Both the position numbers and the translations under genes were made by a program. Source: Stomorhina lunata (taxonomy: Eukaryota > Arthropoda > Insecta > Diptera > Rhiniidae). From it: 64,000 bases of DNA. The DNA lies in assembly GCA_933228675.1 (NCBI GenBank), contig OW121743.1, positions 56,455,206 to 56,519,205 of the forward strand, in the 5' to 3' direction. Shown piece after piece: positions 23,580 to 38,985 of this stretch (position 1 is its first letter; every line of letters begins with the position of its first letter). The notes beneath the pieces were generated by a model that did not search any database, had not been told where the DNA came from, and saw nothing but the letters and a program-made list of their open reading frames with translations.

Positions 23580-26500
23580 TTAAAGTGTCAGTCTCTTTTC
23601 TTTCTTCTTCAAACTTCTACACATTTCCACCACCTCCTTAATCATAACCTTACCCTTATGATTCCGGGGAATTTCCTCTACAAAAAATACCCCATAATCA
23701 AAACAATTGTATAGAGAATTCTTTCTTAAATTAACATAATTCATAACATCTCTAGCCCTTAAATCAGAGCTAACCTCCTTCACCACCATACAAGCGGGGA
23801 TATCTCCCTTACCCTGCTTTGGTATACCCACAACACAAACATCACGGACACCCTTCAATTCCGCCACCAATATCTCAAATTCCGAGGGAGAATAGTAAAA
23901 ATTGTGATATTGCAAAACAATTTCCCTACGATCTGCCAGGTAGAGATAATGCTCGGTATCCATAAAGCCCAAATCCCCGGTAACAATGAAATCATCCGAG
24001 TCCAAAATTTTGTAAAAAGCTCCCACATCGCCATAATAACCCCCACCCAAATCTTCATTGTGAAACTTATTCTTGACACATATGACACCAATTTCATAAG
24101 GTCCCATTTTCTCACCGGTAGCCTCATCCACTATTTTCAGGTCGACATTGGCAAAAAGTTGACCCACCGATTTTGTTTTGTAATCTCCAAAATTGGCCGC
24201 TATGCCTCCACATTCAGAGGTACCATAAAGATTAATGACTGTGGCTTGCTTAAGAGTTGAGCGCATTTGCTGTAAATTGGCCTTTGAACATGAAGTACCC
24301 GTTAGTATAACAAATTTCAGACTTTCTAGAGATTCTGGTTTGTTGTTTAAGCTATGTGAGATTTGGGTGGGCGTGGCCAGTAGGCAGTTGATTTTATGAG
24401 TTGAAATGAGATTTGACAGATATTCCGGGCTATAGGGCTGAGTGGTAATGATGCGTTGGTTGCCATAAAGAATATTGCTTAAAAGGCCATAGAAACCAAA
24501 TATCCAATCAATATTGCAAAATGAGAAGACCCTCAGGGATTTTTCGGAAAGCAAACTGAAATAAAATTTTATAAAAAATTTTTCTGTAGAAAATTTGTTA
24601 TTAAAAAAAATATTATATAGAAAATTTTTGACTAAAAAAAATTTTCTATAGAAAATTTTTGGTTTTAAAAAAATTTTCTATAAAAAATTGTTAGTTATAA
24701 AAAAATTTCCTTTCATTATAGAAAAATTTTCATTAAAAAAATTTTCTATAAACAATTTTCTTTTAACGAAAAATTTTTCGTAACAAAAAAATTTATATAG
24801 AAAATTTTTTGTTAGAAAAAATTTTTTCATAGAAAATTTTTTGTTAGAAAAAATTTTTCTATAGAAAATTTTTTGTTAGAAAAATTTTTCTACAGAAAAT
24901 TTTGTTAGAAAAAATTTTTCTATATAAGATTTTTTGTTAGGAAAAATTTTTGTTAGAACAAATTTTTCTATAGAAAATCTTTGAAAGAAAAAATTGTTCT
25001 ATAGAAAATTTTTTGTTAGAAAAATTTTTTATATAGAAAATTTTTTGTTAGAAAAAATTTTTCTATAGAAAATTTTTTATTAGAAAAAATTTTTCTATAG
25101 AAAAAATGTTTCTATAGAAAATTTTTTGTTAGAAAAAAATTTTCTATAGAAAATTTTTCTATAGAAAATTTTTTGTTAGAAAAAATTTTTTTATAGAAAA
25201 TTTTTTGTTAGAAAAATTTTTTCTATAGAAAATTGTTTGTTAGAAAAAATTTTTCTAAAGAAAATTTTTTGTTAGATAAAATTGTTGTATAGAAAATTTT
25301 TTGGTAGAAAAAATTTTCTATAGATAATTTTTTGTTATAAAAAGTTTTTTAATTATAAAATTTTTTATATAAAATTTTTCATACAAAATATTTTATACAA
25401 AATTTTTCATAAAAAATTTTTTATATAAAATTTTTCATAAAAAATTTTTTATATAAAATTTTTTATAAAAAATTTTTTATATAAAATTTTTTATAAAAAA
25501 TTTTTAATAGAAAATTTTTTATAAAAAATTTTTAATAGAAAATTTTTTATAAAAAATATTAAAAATTTTTTTGAAAAATTTTTCGTAACAAAAAAATTTA
25601 TATAGAAAATTTTTTGTTAGAAAAAATTTTTCTATAGAAAATTTTTTGTTAGAAAAAATTTTTCTATAGAAAATTTTTTGTTAGAAAAAATTTTTCTATA
25701 GAAAATTTTTTGTTAGAAAAAATTTTTCTATAGAAAATTTTTTGTTAGAAAAAATTTTTCTATAGAAAATTTTTTGTTAGAAAAAATTTTTCTATAGAAA
25801 ATTTTTTGTTAGAAAAAATTTTTCTATAGAAAATTTTTTGTTAGAAAAATTTTTCTATAGAAAATTTTTTACTATAAAAATTTTTTCTATAGAAAATTTT
25901 TTATTATAAAAAATTTTTCTATGGAAAATTTTTTATTATAAAAAATTTTTCTGTAGAAAATTTTTTATTATAGAAAATTTTTCTATAGAAAATTTTTTAT
26001 TATAAAAAATATTTCTATAGAAAAATTTTTTATAATAAAAAATTTTCCATAGAAAAATTTTTTATAATAAAAAATTTTCTATAGAAAAATTTAAGAAATT
26101 TTTTGTTAAAAAATTTTTCTTTAGAAAATTTTTGTTATATAAAATTTTTCTTTAAAAAATTTTTTGTTATAAAAAGTTTTTTATTATATAATTTTTTTTT
26201 AGAAAAATTGTTTATATAAAAATATTTTCTAAAGAAAATTTGTTGTTATAAAAAAATGTTTCTTAAAAAAATTTTTCTTTAGAAAATTTTTTATTATAAA
26301 AAATTACTGTAGAAAATGTTTCATTATAAAAAATTTACTGTAGAAAATGTTTCATTATATTTAAATAAAAAATTTTTCATTATAAAAATGTTGCATTATT
26401 AAAAATTTTATAGAAAATTTTGATTAAAATTTTTATAGAAAATTTTTCATCAAAAATTTTTTATAGACAATTTTTCATAAAGAATTTTTCATCAATAAAT

Positions 26501-28194
26501 TTTTTATAGAAAATTTTTTTATAAAACATTTTTTATAGATAATTTTTCATAAAATATTTTTTATAGAAAAATTTTCATCAAAAATTTTTTTTAGAAAATT
26601 TTTCATAGAAAATTTTTCATAAAGAATTTTTTATAGAACATTTTTCATAAAAAATTTTTCATAAAAAACTTTTTTAGAATATTTTTCATAAAAATTTTTT
26701 TATAGCAAACTTTTCATAAAAAAATTTTTTAATGAAAAATTTTTCATAAACAATTTTTTATAGAAAATTTTTCATAAAAATTTTTTTATAGAAAATTTTT
26801 CATAAAAAATTTTTTATAGAAAATTTTTCATAAAAAATTTTTTATAGAAAATTTTGTATAAAAAATTTTTTATAGAAAATTTTTCATAAAAAATATAGAA
26901 TATTTTTCATAAAAAATATTTAATACAATATTTTTCATAAAGATTTTTTTATAGAATATTTTTAATTAATTTTTTTTTTTAGAAAAATTTTCAGAAAAAA
27001 TTTTGTACAGAAAATTTTTCATAAAATTTTTGTATAGAAAATTTTTCATAAAAAATTTTTTATAGAAAATTTTTCATAAAAAATTTTTTATAGAAAATTT
27101 TTCATAAATTTTTTTTAAGAAAAATTTTCATAAAAATTTTTCTATATAAAATGTTTCATTACATAAAATATTTCATTACAGAAAATTTTTTTGTAGAAAA
27201 ATTTTTTATAACAAAAAATTTTCTTTAGATAACTTTTTTAGAAAATTATTCTTTATAAAAATTTTTCCATAGAAAATTTTAAGTATGTTTTTTAGCTCAC
27301 CCATAATCCGTCAGACACATTTTATTTGTAATTCTAACACATTTTGGCAAACCTATTGTTCCCGAGGTGCACAATATGGCCATAGTTTGATCACATCCAT
27401 CTCTTAAAGGTTCTGTACTAAACAGAAATTGTGATAATCAATATTAATTCAAATATTAAATCTAAACCAAACACAAACTTACCAAAATGACTCTTCATCC
27501 TCCTCATCATCTGACCCCAAAATGTCCTCTATTCTAATGACATCGAAATTCTTATCAATATGATTGGACAGAGTACAAACAATGGGATACAGCATTTGTA
27601 TAGAATTTTGTAATTTATCCCAATACAAACCATCACAGAATATAACTTTTGGTTTGGTTTTGCTGAGCAGATAGTGAATAGCTTCGGCTTTAATTGGAAA
27701 ATGAAATAATTCAAATTATGACATAATTTCAATGATAAATCACAGACACTTTGACATACACACACACATGCACAAAAATAGGCAGTTATACTGTAACCCT
27801 GACTCTCACTCACTCACTCACACATCAAATACTCACCTTCCGTTTCCCCGGGATTGATGGCATGAAAGGCCAGACCATTGAACCAGGCAGCCAATATGAT
27901 TTGCATCTGATATTTGGAATTTGTTGCAACAATTCCTATGATATCGTAGCAAGTCAATTGCCACTTACGCATCTGTTTAGCCAAACGAATTGCATTCGAA
28001 AGTGTTTGCTGATACGATAAATGTGTTGGCTCTGGCTCTTCTGTGTCGCTAATTTGACATATTTCATTTGATGATTTATTGCGTAGAACACGCCAACACC
28101 ACTCGCCCACCGAAATATTATCATCTAGTGTTGAATCTTCATCGCGCCTCCAGCCGTACCAAATTTTTGAATTTTCATCAAATATTGTGGACAT
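23580..28194 (-). CDS. AMP-forming acyl-CoA synthetase / luciferase-like protein, 4 exons
   Basis: Four exons join with consistent phase into 551 residues: 28194-27837, 27687-27483, 27417-27301 and 24555-23580. All introns are GT...AG, with donors GTGAGT, GTAAGT and GTGAGC. Introns are 149, 65 and 2,745 bp. The protein begins MSTIFDENSKIWYGW. Family motifs occur in order: P-loop CTSGTIGLPKCV (204-215), YGTSE (337-341), TGDL (419-422), hinge ADRRE (434-438), and HKGKVMIKE with the catalytic-type lysine at 529. Enzymes of this superfamily adenylate a carboxylic acid with ATP and transfer it to CoA. The length fits the insect 4-coumarate-CoA-ligase/luciferase-like group. The P-loop is unusual, with Ile and Cys where Thr and Gly are canonical (TTG-x-PKG). 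Residues 173-187 form an acidic loop. The C-terminus RLTL is not a canonical peroxisomal SKL-type signal, so location is open. The substrate cannot be predicted. ATG at 28192-28194 is the first in frame and fits the family N-terminus. Confidence 0.9.
24575..27285. repeat. Palindromic-core repeats filling intron 3 of the acyl-CoA synthetase gene
   Basis: Almost the whole third intron is repeat. The section 24575-25330 and the cleaner block 25600-25860 have a 32-bp period: CTATAG flanked by A/T runs and a TTTTTTGTTAG linker. From 25330-25560 and from about 26390 to 27170 the unit becomes a shorter, more degenerate TTTTCATAAAAAATTTTTTATAG type. The branch-point/acceptor side (24556-24575) and the donor side (27285-27300) are free of array. 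Transcripts of the gene must carry about 2.7 kb of highly self-complementary RNA. Confidence 0.92.
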
Positions 28195-28392
28195 ATTATT
28201 TTTGGAGATTTAATAGAATTTTTAAATTACTTGTGAAATTATTTTTATATATTGGGGAATTTTCTTTCATTTATTCAATTATTTTACTAATAATTTGATA
28301 TATTTTTGTAAGTCACCACCATTAGCTTTGACTTTGTTATAACAAATGGTTTATTTATTTTTGTTTTTAATAAATTTGTTAAAATATTAATT

Positions 28393-28487
28393 CTTATCTC
28401 TAGAATTATTGATTTTGTTTTTGGGTGCGATTTTTGGTTAAGGGGAAACGTGAGTTCTTATCAAACGATTGTCTTTATTATCTTATC
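28393..28487 (-). promoter_or_regulatory. Cluster of GATA-factor motifs upstream of the acyl-CoA synthetase gene
   Basis: Four WGATAR-type motifs in 95 bp, read on the minus strand: AGATAAG at 28393-28399, TGATAAG at 28457-28463, AGATAA at 28478-28483 and GATAAG at 28482-28487. They lie 200-295 bp upstream of the start codon. In insects GATA factors drive many gut and fat-body metabolic genes, which would suit this enzyme family. The link to this gene is inference, and GATA motifs are frequent in A+T-rich DNA. Confidence 0.3.
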
Positions 28488-28802
28488 GGCTCAGGTGTTT
28501 TAGGCTTTTAAGTATTATTTCGTATATGTTTTACTTGTTATAATAATTCTCAAATTATGACGTATTAAAAGTTTTAATAAGTGTTTTTTGTATTGCATTT
28601 GGAGCACTTGAAAAATAAGTGCGTTGCACAATGGGACTATCAGAAAAAAATTCTTAGAATTGTTATAAAAACTACACTTTTTAGTATTTTTTGTGGCGAA
28701 AAAAAAATACCTTAAACACTTCTGGAAAAAATCTACGAAAAAGTTAAAAACAAGAATGTGTTTAAGTTTTTTTTTTACCAAAGACGTGTGTATTTAATGC
28801 TA
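28488..28802. other. Unique spacer upstream of the gene
   Basis: About 315 bp between the GATA-motif cluster and the end of the copy-2 element. No recognisable feature. It is probably 5' flanking DNA of the acyl-CoA synthetase gene. Confidence 0.4.
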
Positions 28803-32250
<3,448 letters not shown>

Positions 32251-33539
32251 AGATAATGAGGTGATATTTCTTTACTAAGTATCACGACGGTAATAGTTTG
32301 TTCATGACCGGTCAACCACAATCATAGAAAGACAAGCTAACTTTGTCCATACTGCGAGTACTGACGCTTGTGCTTTAAAGATCTACTTTCTACATCGAAA
32401 TTTATTATGTTAAATATTTTTTGCTATAGAAAACAATAGTCTTTGTCCATTATCATGTTTTTGAACTTTCACTTTGTCATTTAACACTTAAAACAAACGA
32501 TTTAATTTTCGTTGTAAAAATTCGTTGAACCCAATTTTTGAATCTATTCAAAGCATCCAAAGGCTTGAGAAAAAAAAAATACAATAAAGCAACTAAAAAG
32601 CCAGTCAAACATTATTGGCAAATTCACTGTTTTTCACGCATTAAACCAGTTGGACATCAGGCAATGGATTAAAAAGATGTTAGGGGCTATTTCATAAGAT
32701 AAAAATAAAAAAATAAAAAATGAAATAAATTTTAATCTGTAAAATTTCTACTCTTTACAAGCTTTCTTATAAAATTGATTACAATCAAATTCGATTTTAT
32801 TAAATCGATTTATATGAAATATTTTCTATGCAATTATACTTATTCATTGTCTGTCTTCTTTTACTTTATATTATGGAATGCCCCCTGAATAAATACTCTC
32901 TACAATTAAACATTCATACCCAAACTGACTGCTTTCATAGAATTCTACAACAAATTTTGGGTAAACTTGACCATTTGTTCGCTTCCGCCAACTTGTCATG
33001 ACGTATTGAACTTTAAGCTTTTTATAGAGAAATGAAAACAAAAGAAGCGAAAAATAAAACAATAGGGGTATTTATGTCAGCAATGAATTTTTAAATTTTT
33101 ATTGCAAAAATTTTTTATAGAAAACATTTTTATTAAGAAAATGTTTCAAGAAAAATTTTGTATTACTAAAATTTTTCTAATTCAAAAATGATTATAACGA
33201 AAAATTGTTCTACTATTAAGAAAATTCTTGCTCAGTCGATAATCTGAACTTATACCTTTGACTTACAAACATAATTCGTAATGATTGTGTTTGTGAAATT
33301 GGTAATGATGCAAGGTTTTTGATCTGTCTAAAAGTAGGGATACTCCTCCTCAAGATGATGGCCTAACTAACCATCGAAACATGTCGAGGAATTGGTCGTC
33401 CCCTCAAACATTTTGTGGCTTTTTCAAAAAATTGTTTATTACCTGAAATATAATAGACTGGGATTAAGTGCGAACAATTTTGATTTTGAATAAATAGTTA
33501 CTATCCCAAAAATCGTGTTATTTTTGAACATTTTTGTAT
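32251..33539. other. Unique spacer with possible retroelement remnant
   Basis: About 1.3 kb without a gene. Around 33340-33400 there is a segment with CTCAAGATGATGGCC, CATCGAAACATGTCGAGG and GGTCGTCC. This resembles the GAAGATG...CGAAACGTCG type of 3' end seen in several retroelement families, including Penelope-like ones. That resemblance is from memory and weak. 33080-33220 holds loose AAATTTTT fragments. Confidence 0.4.
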
Positions 33540-35035
33540 AGAGAAACTTATTCTATTGAAAAATTTTAAGAATGAAATTATTTCTCTAAAAAAAATTTTC
33601 AGAACGAAATGTTTTCTCTAGAAAAAATTTTCAGAACGAAAATTTTTCTTTGGAAAAAATTTTTAAAACGAAATGTTTTCTATAGAAAAATCTTAAGAAC
33701 GAAAATTTTTCTATAGAAAACATTTCAAAAACGAAAATTTTTCTGTATAAAAATTTTTAAAACGAAATTTTTTTATACAAAAATTTTTCTATAGAAAAAA
33801 ATTTAAAAACGAAAATTTTTCTGTAGAAAAAATTTAAAAAACGAAAATGTTTCTATAGAAAAAATTTTAAAAACGAAAATTTTTGTATGGAAATAATTTT
33901 AAAAACGAAAATTTTTCTATAGAAAAAATTTTAAAAACGAAAATTTTTCTATAGAAAAAATTTTAAAAACGAAAATTTTTCTATAGAAAAAATTTTAAAA
34001 ACGAAAATTTTTCTATAGAAAAAAACATTAAAAAAAATGTTTCTATACAAAAAATTTTAAAAATGAAAATTTTCTGTTAAAAAAATTTAAAAAACAAAAA
34101 TTTTCTGTTAAAAAAATTTTAAAAACGAAAATTTTTCTATAGAAAAAAACTATAAAAACGAAAATTTTTCTGTAGAAAAAACTTTAAAAACGAAAATTTT
34201 TATATAGAAAAAATTTGTATAATGAAAATTTTTCTGTTGAAAAAGAAGTTTTTATAACGAAATTTTTTTATCGAAAAAATTGAAGAATGAAAAGCTTTCC
34301 ATAAAAAAAAAATTTCAAGAACGAAAATTTCTCTTTAGAAAAAATTTTTATAACGAAAATTTTTCTGTAGAAAAAATTTTTATAACAAAAATTGTTTTCG
34401 AAATAATTTTTGTAACAAAAATTTTTCTATAGAAAAAATTTTTGCAAAGAAAATTTTTCTATTGTAAAAATTTTTATTTCTATAGAAAAAATTTTTATAA
34501 GGAACATTTTTCTACAGAAAAAATTTTTATAATGAAAATATTTTTACAGAAAAATTTTAAGAACGAGAATTTTTTTTTAGAAACAATTTTAGAAACGAAA
34601 ATTTTTCTATTGAAAATATTTTAAGAACGAAAATTTTTTTGTAGAAAAAGTTTTTATAACAAAAATTTTTCTATAGAAAAAAAATGTATTAATAATTTTT
34701 GTTACAAAAATATTTAGAAAAAATTTTTATAAAGAAAATTTTTCTATAGAAAAAATTTTTATTTCTATAGAAAATTTTTTTTAAGTAAAATTTTTCTACA
34801 GTAAAAAAATTTTATAATTAAAATATTTTTATAGAAAAAATTTTAAGAACGAACATTTTTCTATAGAAACAATTTTAAGAATGCAAATTTTTTTATAGAA
34901 AAAATTTTTAGAACAACATTTTTTGAACGAAAATTTTTCCATAGAAAAAATTTTAAGAACGAAAATTTTTCTATAAAAAAATTTTAAGAACGAAAATAGA
35001 AAAAATTTTAAGAACGAAATATTTCCTATGAAGAT
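33540..35035. repeat. Array C: about 32-bp palindromic-core repeats, degenerate
   Basis: About 46 diverged copies of CTATAG-A6-T4-A5-CG-A4-T5 (period 32 bp, measured between 33917 and 33949). Many units have lost the exact core. The linker resembles that of array B, with AAAAACG. Indels blur the period after 34240. Confidence 0.9.
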
Positions 35036-35054
35036 ATTTTTATGGATAAGTTGA

Positions 35055-35765
35055 CATTGGAAAGAGTTTTCTATAGAAAAGTGGACAGTGGGAAAAGTTT
35101 TCTATAGAAAAGTTGACAGTGTGAAGAGTTTTCTATAGAAGAGTTGACAGTGGGAAGAGTTTTCTTTAGAAAAGTTAACAGTGGGAAGAGTTTTCTATAG
35201 TAAAGTTGAAAGTGGGAGGAGTTTTCTATAAAAAAGTTGACAGTGGGAAGAGTTTTCTACAGAAATGTTGACAGTGGAAAGAGTTTTCTACAGAAAACTA
35301 ACAGTGGAAAGAGTTTTCTTTAGAAAAGTTGACAGTGGAAAGAGTTTTCTATAGAAAAGTTGACAGTGGGAAGAGTTTTCTTTAGAAAAGTTGACAGTGG
35401 GAAGAGTTTTCTTTAGAAAAGTTGACAGTGGGAAGAGTTTTCTTGAAAAAAGTTGGCAGTGGGAATAGTTTTCTACGGAAAAGTTGACAGTGGGAAGAGT
35501 TTTCTATAGAAAAGTTGACAGTGGGAAGAGTTTTCTATAGAAAAGTTGACAGTGGGAAGAGTTTTCTATAGAAAAGTTGACAGTGAGAAGAGTTTTCTTT
35601 AGAAAAGTTGATAGTGGGAAGAGTTTTCTATGGAAAACTTGACGGTGGTAAAACTTTTCTATAGAAATGTTGACTGTGGGAAGAGTTTTCTATTGAAAAG
35701 CTGACAGTGGGAAGAGGTTTCTATAGAAAAGTTGACAGAAGAGTTTTCTATTGAAAAATTGATAT
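35055..35765 (+). repeat. Array D+: 31-bp satellite with linker GTTGACAGTGGGAAGAG
   Basis: About 23 copies of the palindrome TTTTCTATAGAAAA plus the 17-bp linker GTTGACAGTGGGAAGAG. It abuts array C directly, so two linker types meet without a spacer. The inverted form of this unit occurs at 45375-45920 and 51710-52255. Confidence 0.95.
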
Positions 35766-37387
35766 ATATTGAAAATAAACTTATATTGAAAATTAAGCTA
35801 TAGGAAAAGAACAAAACGGAGTGAAGTGAATACCCCTGATAACAATAGCACAGAGCCTCTATAAAACACATATGCACTGGAAAATGTTTTAAAAAAATTG
35901 TTTTGTTTAAAAAATCGAAATTTTTGTGTTTCATTCAATAAAAGCCCCAGCAACGAAAACGAGAACAAATTGGTCAGAATATTCGTTCGTATGGGCAACT
36001 GATTATGGTGCAATATTTTTTGTTACACTATTTTTTCCGAAATAATTTTATTGGTGTTGTGTTTATTGTAAGCATTCAAGTTGAAATCCTGCTGCAGTCA
36101 TGCTATTATACGTCTGTTTTTTCTTCTTCTTCTCTTTTTCCTGAAACAGTGAGTGTCCGTGTATGCCATTTTCATGGCGTGTGTGAAAGGAGCTGTTTTT
36201 CCAATGTATGTATTGGTAATATGTCTGCATATGTATGCATATTGGTGCCTAGGGTATGCATGCAGTGTATTTATGTCATGACAAGTTTGTGCATGCGTGT
36301 GCTTGCCTGAGCTTGGTTGTTTGCTCGTTTTTTTGGTGGAATAAGCCAACTGACCCTGTTGTTTCCTGTTAATTTTTGTTGTGCGTTTTATTTTTGTTTA
36401 TTTGCCTTGGCCCAATGTGCAAAAATGAAATACGCAAATATATGTATGACAGTTCAATAGTATTTTAAATTCTCTCTGACACAATAAGCAATTGAATCCT
36501 CAGATTTGGACGCTTATATTTGTGCTGAAAAAATATATACATATATAGTTTATAAGTGCCCTGTAGTAAAACTGGGGTCATGTGTCTCCATGTCAACACT
36601 TTGTGTAACATCAATTCAAATGTCCCCAATTTTAGTTCAGTACTGAAATAGTGAATATATAGAGACAACTATTCTAGTATATATCTGGTAACATTGTCAA
36701 CGAATGTGTCAACATATATGTATATCTATAGGCCCCGATTTGATCCCAATGTCTCCATTTGGACCAAAAGAACTACAAAGTCAATACTAAGTATATAGTG
36801 GTAATGTCTACTGGTAGATTTCGTAGGAACTCTAAATGTTAAATGTCAATAGTAGATAACATTGGATGGGGCGAAATAGGCAAGTAGTACTAGAGACATT
36901 GTCAATAGCAAAACAGTATTGTTTCTCTGACGGCATTTACTGCAGGGTGGGTTTGATGTATAAAGTAAGACGAATATGGAACAACCTATTAGGAAATGAT
37001 AAGAATTTTTTGGGTAAAATCACTTTGATAGAGTAGAGTACGTTCATAACATGAAACTATAGATGATGTTTGGGTCCGTTCAGGTCCACTTAATTATCCT
37101 AAAGTGGTCAGTATAGTTGACCCAGTGTAGGATGTTAACATACTCTGTTATTTGTTAAATTTTAGTGAATTCTTCCTGCCTTAATTCGTTTTCAATTTTG
37201 GTCTTTCTTTTTAATTTTGTTTACTTTTCGTTGGACAAAAATTAACAAAAAAGACATATGACATGAATTTTAAAGGATTAATCCGGTATTATAAGATGAC
37301 ATGATATATGAGGAAACGGGTGACTTTGCAGCATATAGACATTTATTATGAACCCACCCATTCCACAGGCGTAGTTCTCATAATGAA
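35766..37387. other. Unique spacer
   Basis: About 1.6 kb. It contains alternating purine-pyrimidine TATGCAT/TGTATG-type stretches at 36200-36300 and scattered short open frames (35659-36668) without domains. No gene is called. Confidence 0.55.
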
Positions 37388-38985
37388 AGGCCAAGTTTTC
37401 TATAGAAAAGTTGACGAAAGGCAAAGTTTTCTATAGAAAAGTTGACGAAAGCCAAAGTTTTCTATAGAAAAGTTGACGAAAGGCAAAGTTTTCTATAGAA
37501 AAGTTGACGAAAGGCAAAGTTTTCTATAGAAAAGTTGACGAAAGGCAAAGTTTTCTATAGAAAAGTTGACGAAAGGCAAAGTTTTCTATAGAAAAGTTGA
37601 CGAAAGGCAAAGTTTTCTATAGAAAAGTTGACGAAGGGCAAAGTTTTCTATAGAAAAGTTGACGAAGGGCAAAGTTTTCTAAAGAAAAGTTGACGAAAGG
37701 CAAAGTTTTCTATAGAAAAGTTGACGAAAGACAAAGTTTTTTATAGAAAAGTTGACGAAAGCCAAGGTTTTCTGTAGAAAAGTGGACGAAAGCCAAAGTT
37801 TTCTATAGAAAAGTTGACGAAAGGTAAAGTTTTCTATAGAAAGCTTGACGAAAGGCAAAGTTTTCTATAGAAAACTTGACGAAAGGCAAAGTTTTCTATA
37901 GAAAACTTGACGAAAGGCAAAGTTTTCTACGGAAAACTTGACGAAAGGCAAAGTTTTCTATAGAAAACTTGACGAAAGGCAAAGTTTTCTATAGAAAACT
38001 TGATGAAAGGCAAAGTTTTCTATAGAAAACTTGACGAAAGGCAAAGTTTTCTATAGAAAACTTGACGAAAGGCAAAGTTTTCTATAGAAAACTTGACGAA
38101 AGGCAAAGTTTTCTATAGAAAACTTGACGAAAGGCAAAGTTTTCTATAGAAAACTTGACGAAAGGCAAAGTTTTCTATAGAAAACTTGACGAAAGGCAAA
38201 GTTTTCTATAGAAAACTTGACGAAAGGCAAAGTTTTCTATAGAAAACTTGACGAAAGGCAAAGTTTTCTATAGAAAACTTGACGAAAGGCAAAGTTTTCT
38301 ATAGAAAACTTGACGAAAGGCAAAGTTTTCTATAGAAAACTTGACGAAAGGCAAAGTTTTCTATAGAAAAGTTGACGAAAGGCAAAGTTTTCTATAGAAA
38401 ACTTGACGAAAGGCAAAGTTTTCTATAGAAAACTTGACGAAAGGCAAAGTTTTCTATAGAAAACTTGACGAAAGGCAAAGTTTTCTATAGAAAACTTGAC
38501 GAAAGGCAAAGTTTTCTATAGAAAACTTGACGAAAGGCAAAGTTTTCTATAGAAAACTTGACGAAAGGCAAAGTTTTCTATAGAAAACTTGACGAAAGGC
38601 AAAGTTTTCTATAGAAAACTTGACGAAAGGCAAAGTTTTCTATAGAAAACTTGACGAAAGGCAAAGTTTTCTACAGAAAACTTGACGAAAGGCAAAGTTT
38701 TCTATAGAAAACTTGACGAAAGGCAAAGTTTTCTATAGAAAACTTGACGAAAGGCAAAGTTTTCTATAGAAAACTTGACAAAAGGCAAAGTTTTCGATAG
38801 AAAACTTAACGAAAGGCAAAGTTTTCTATAGAAAACTTAACGAAAGGCAAAGTTTTCTATAGGAAACTTAACGAAAGGCAAAGTTTTCTATAGAAAACTT
38901 AACGAAAGGCAAAGTTTTCTATAGAAAAGTTGACGAAAAGCAAAGTTTTCTATAGAAAAGTTGACGATAGGCAGAGTTTTCCATA
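37388..38985 (+). repeat. Array E+: 31-bp satellite with linker GTTGACGAAAGGCAAAG
   Basis: About 51 copies. The outer units read GAAAAGTTGACG. From about 37845 to 38900 nearly all units read GAAAACTTGACG instead. That change extends the perfect palindrome from 14 to 20 bp (AAGTTTTCTATAGAAAACTT). Array E- at 39963-42245 is its reverse complement on the other side of a 0.98-kb spacer. Confidence 0.97.

Noticed and set aside
23855..24260. Open frames overlapping exon 4 of the acyl-CoA synthetase
   Set aside because: Shadows of the real coding frame, which carries all family motifs.
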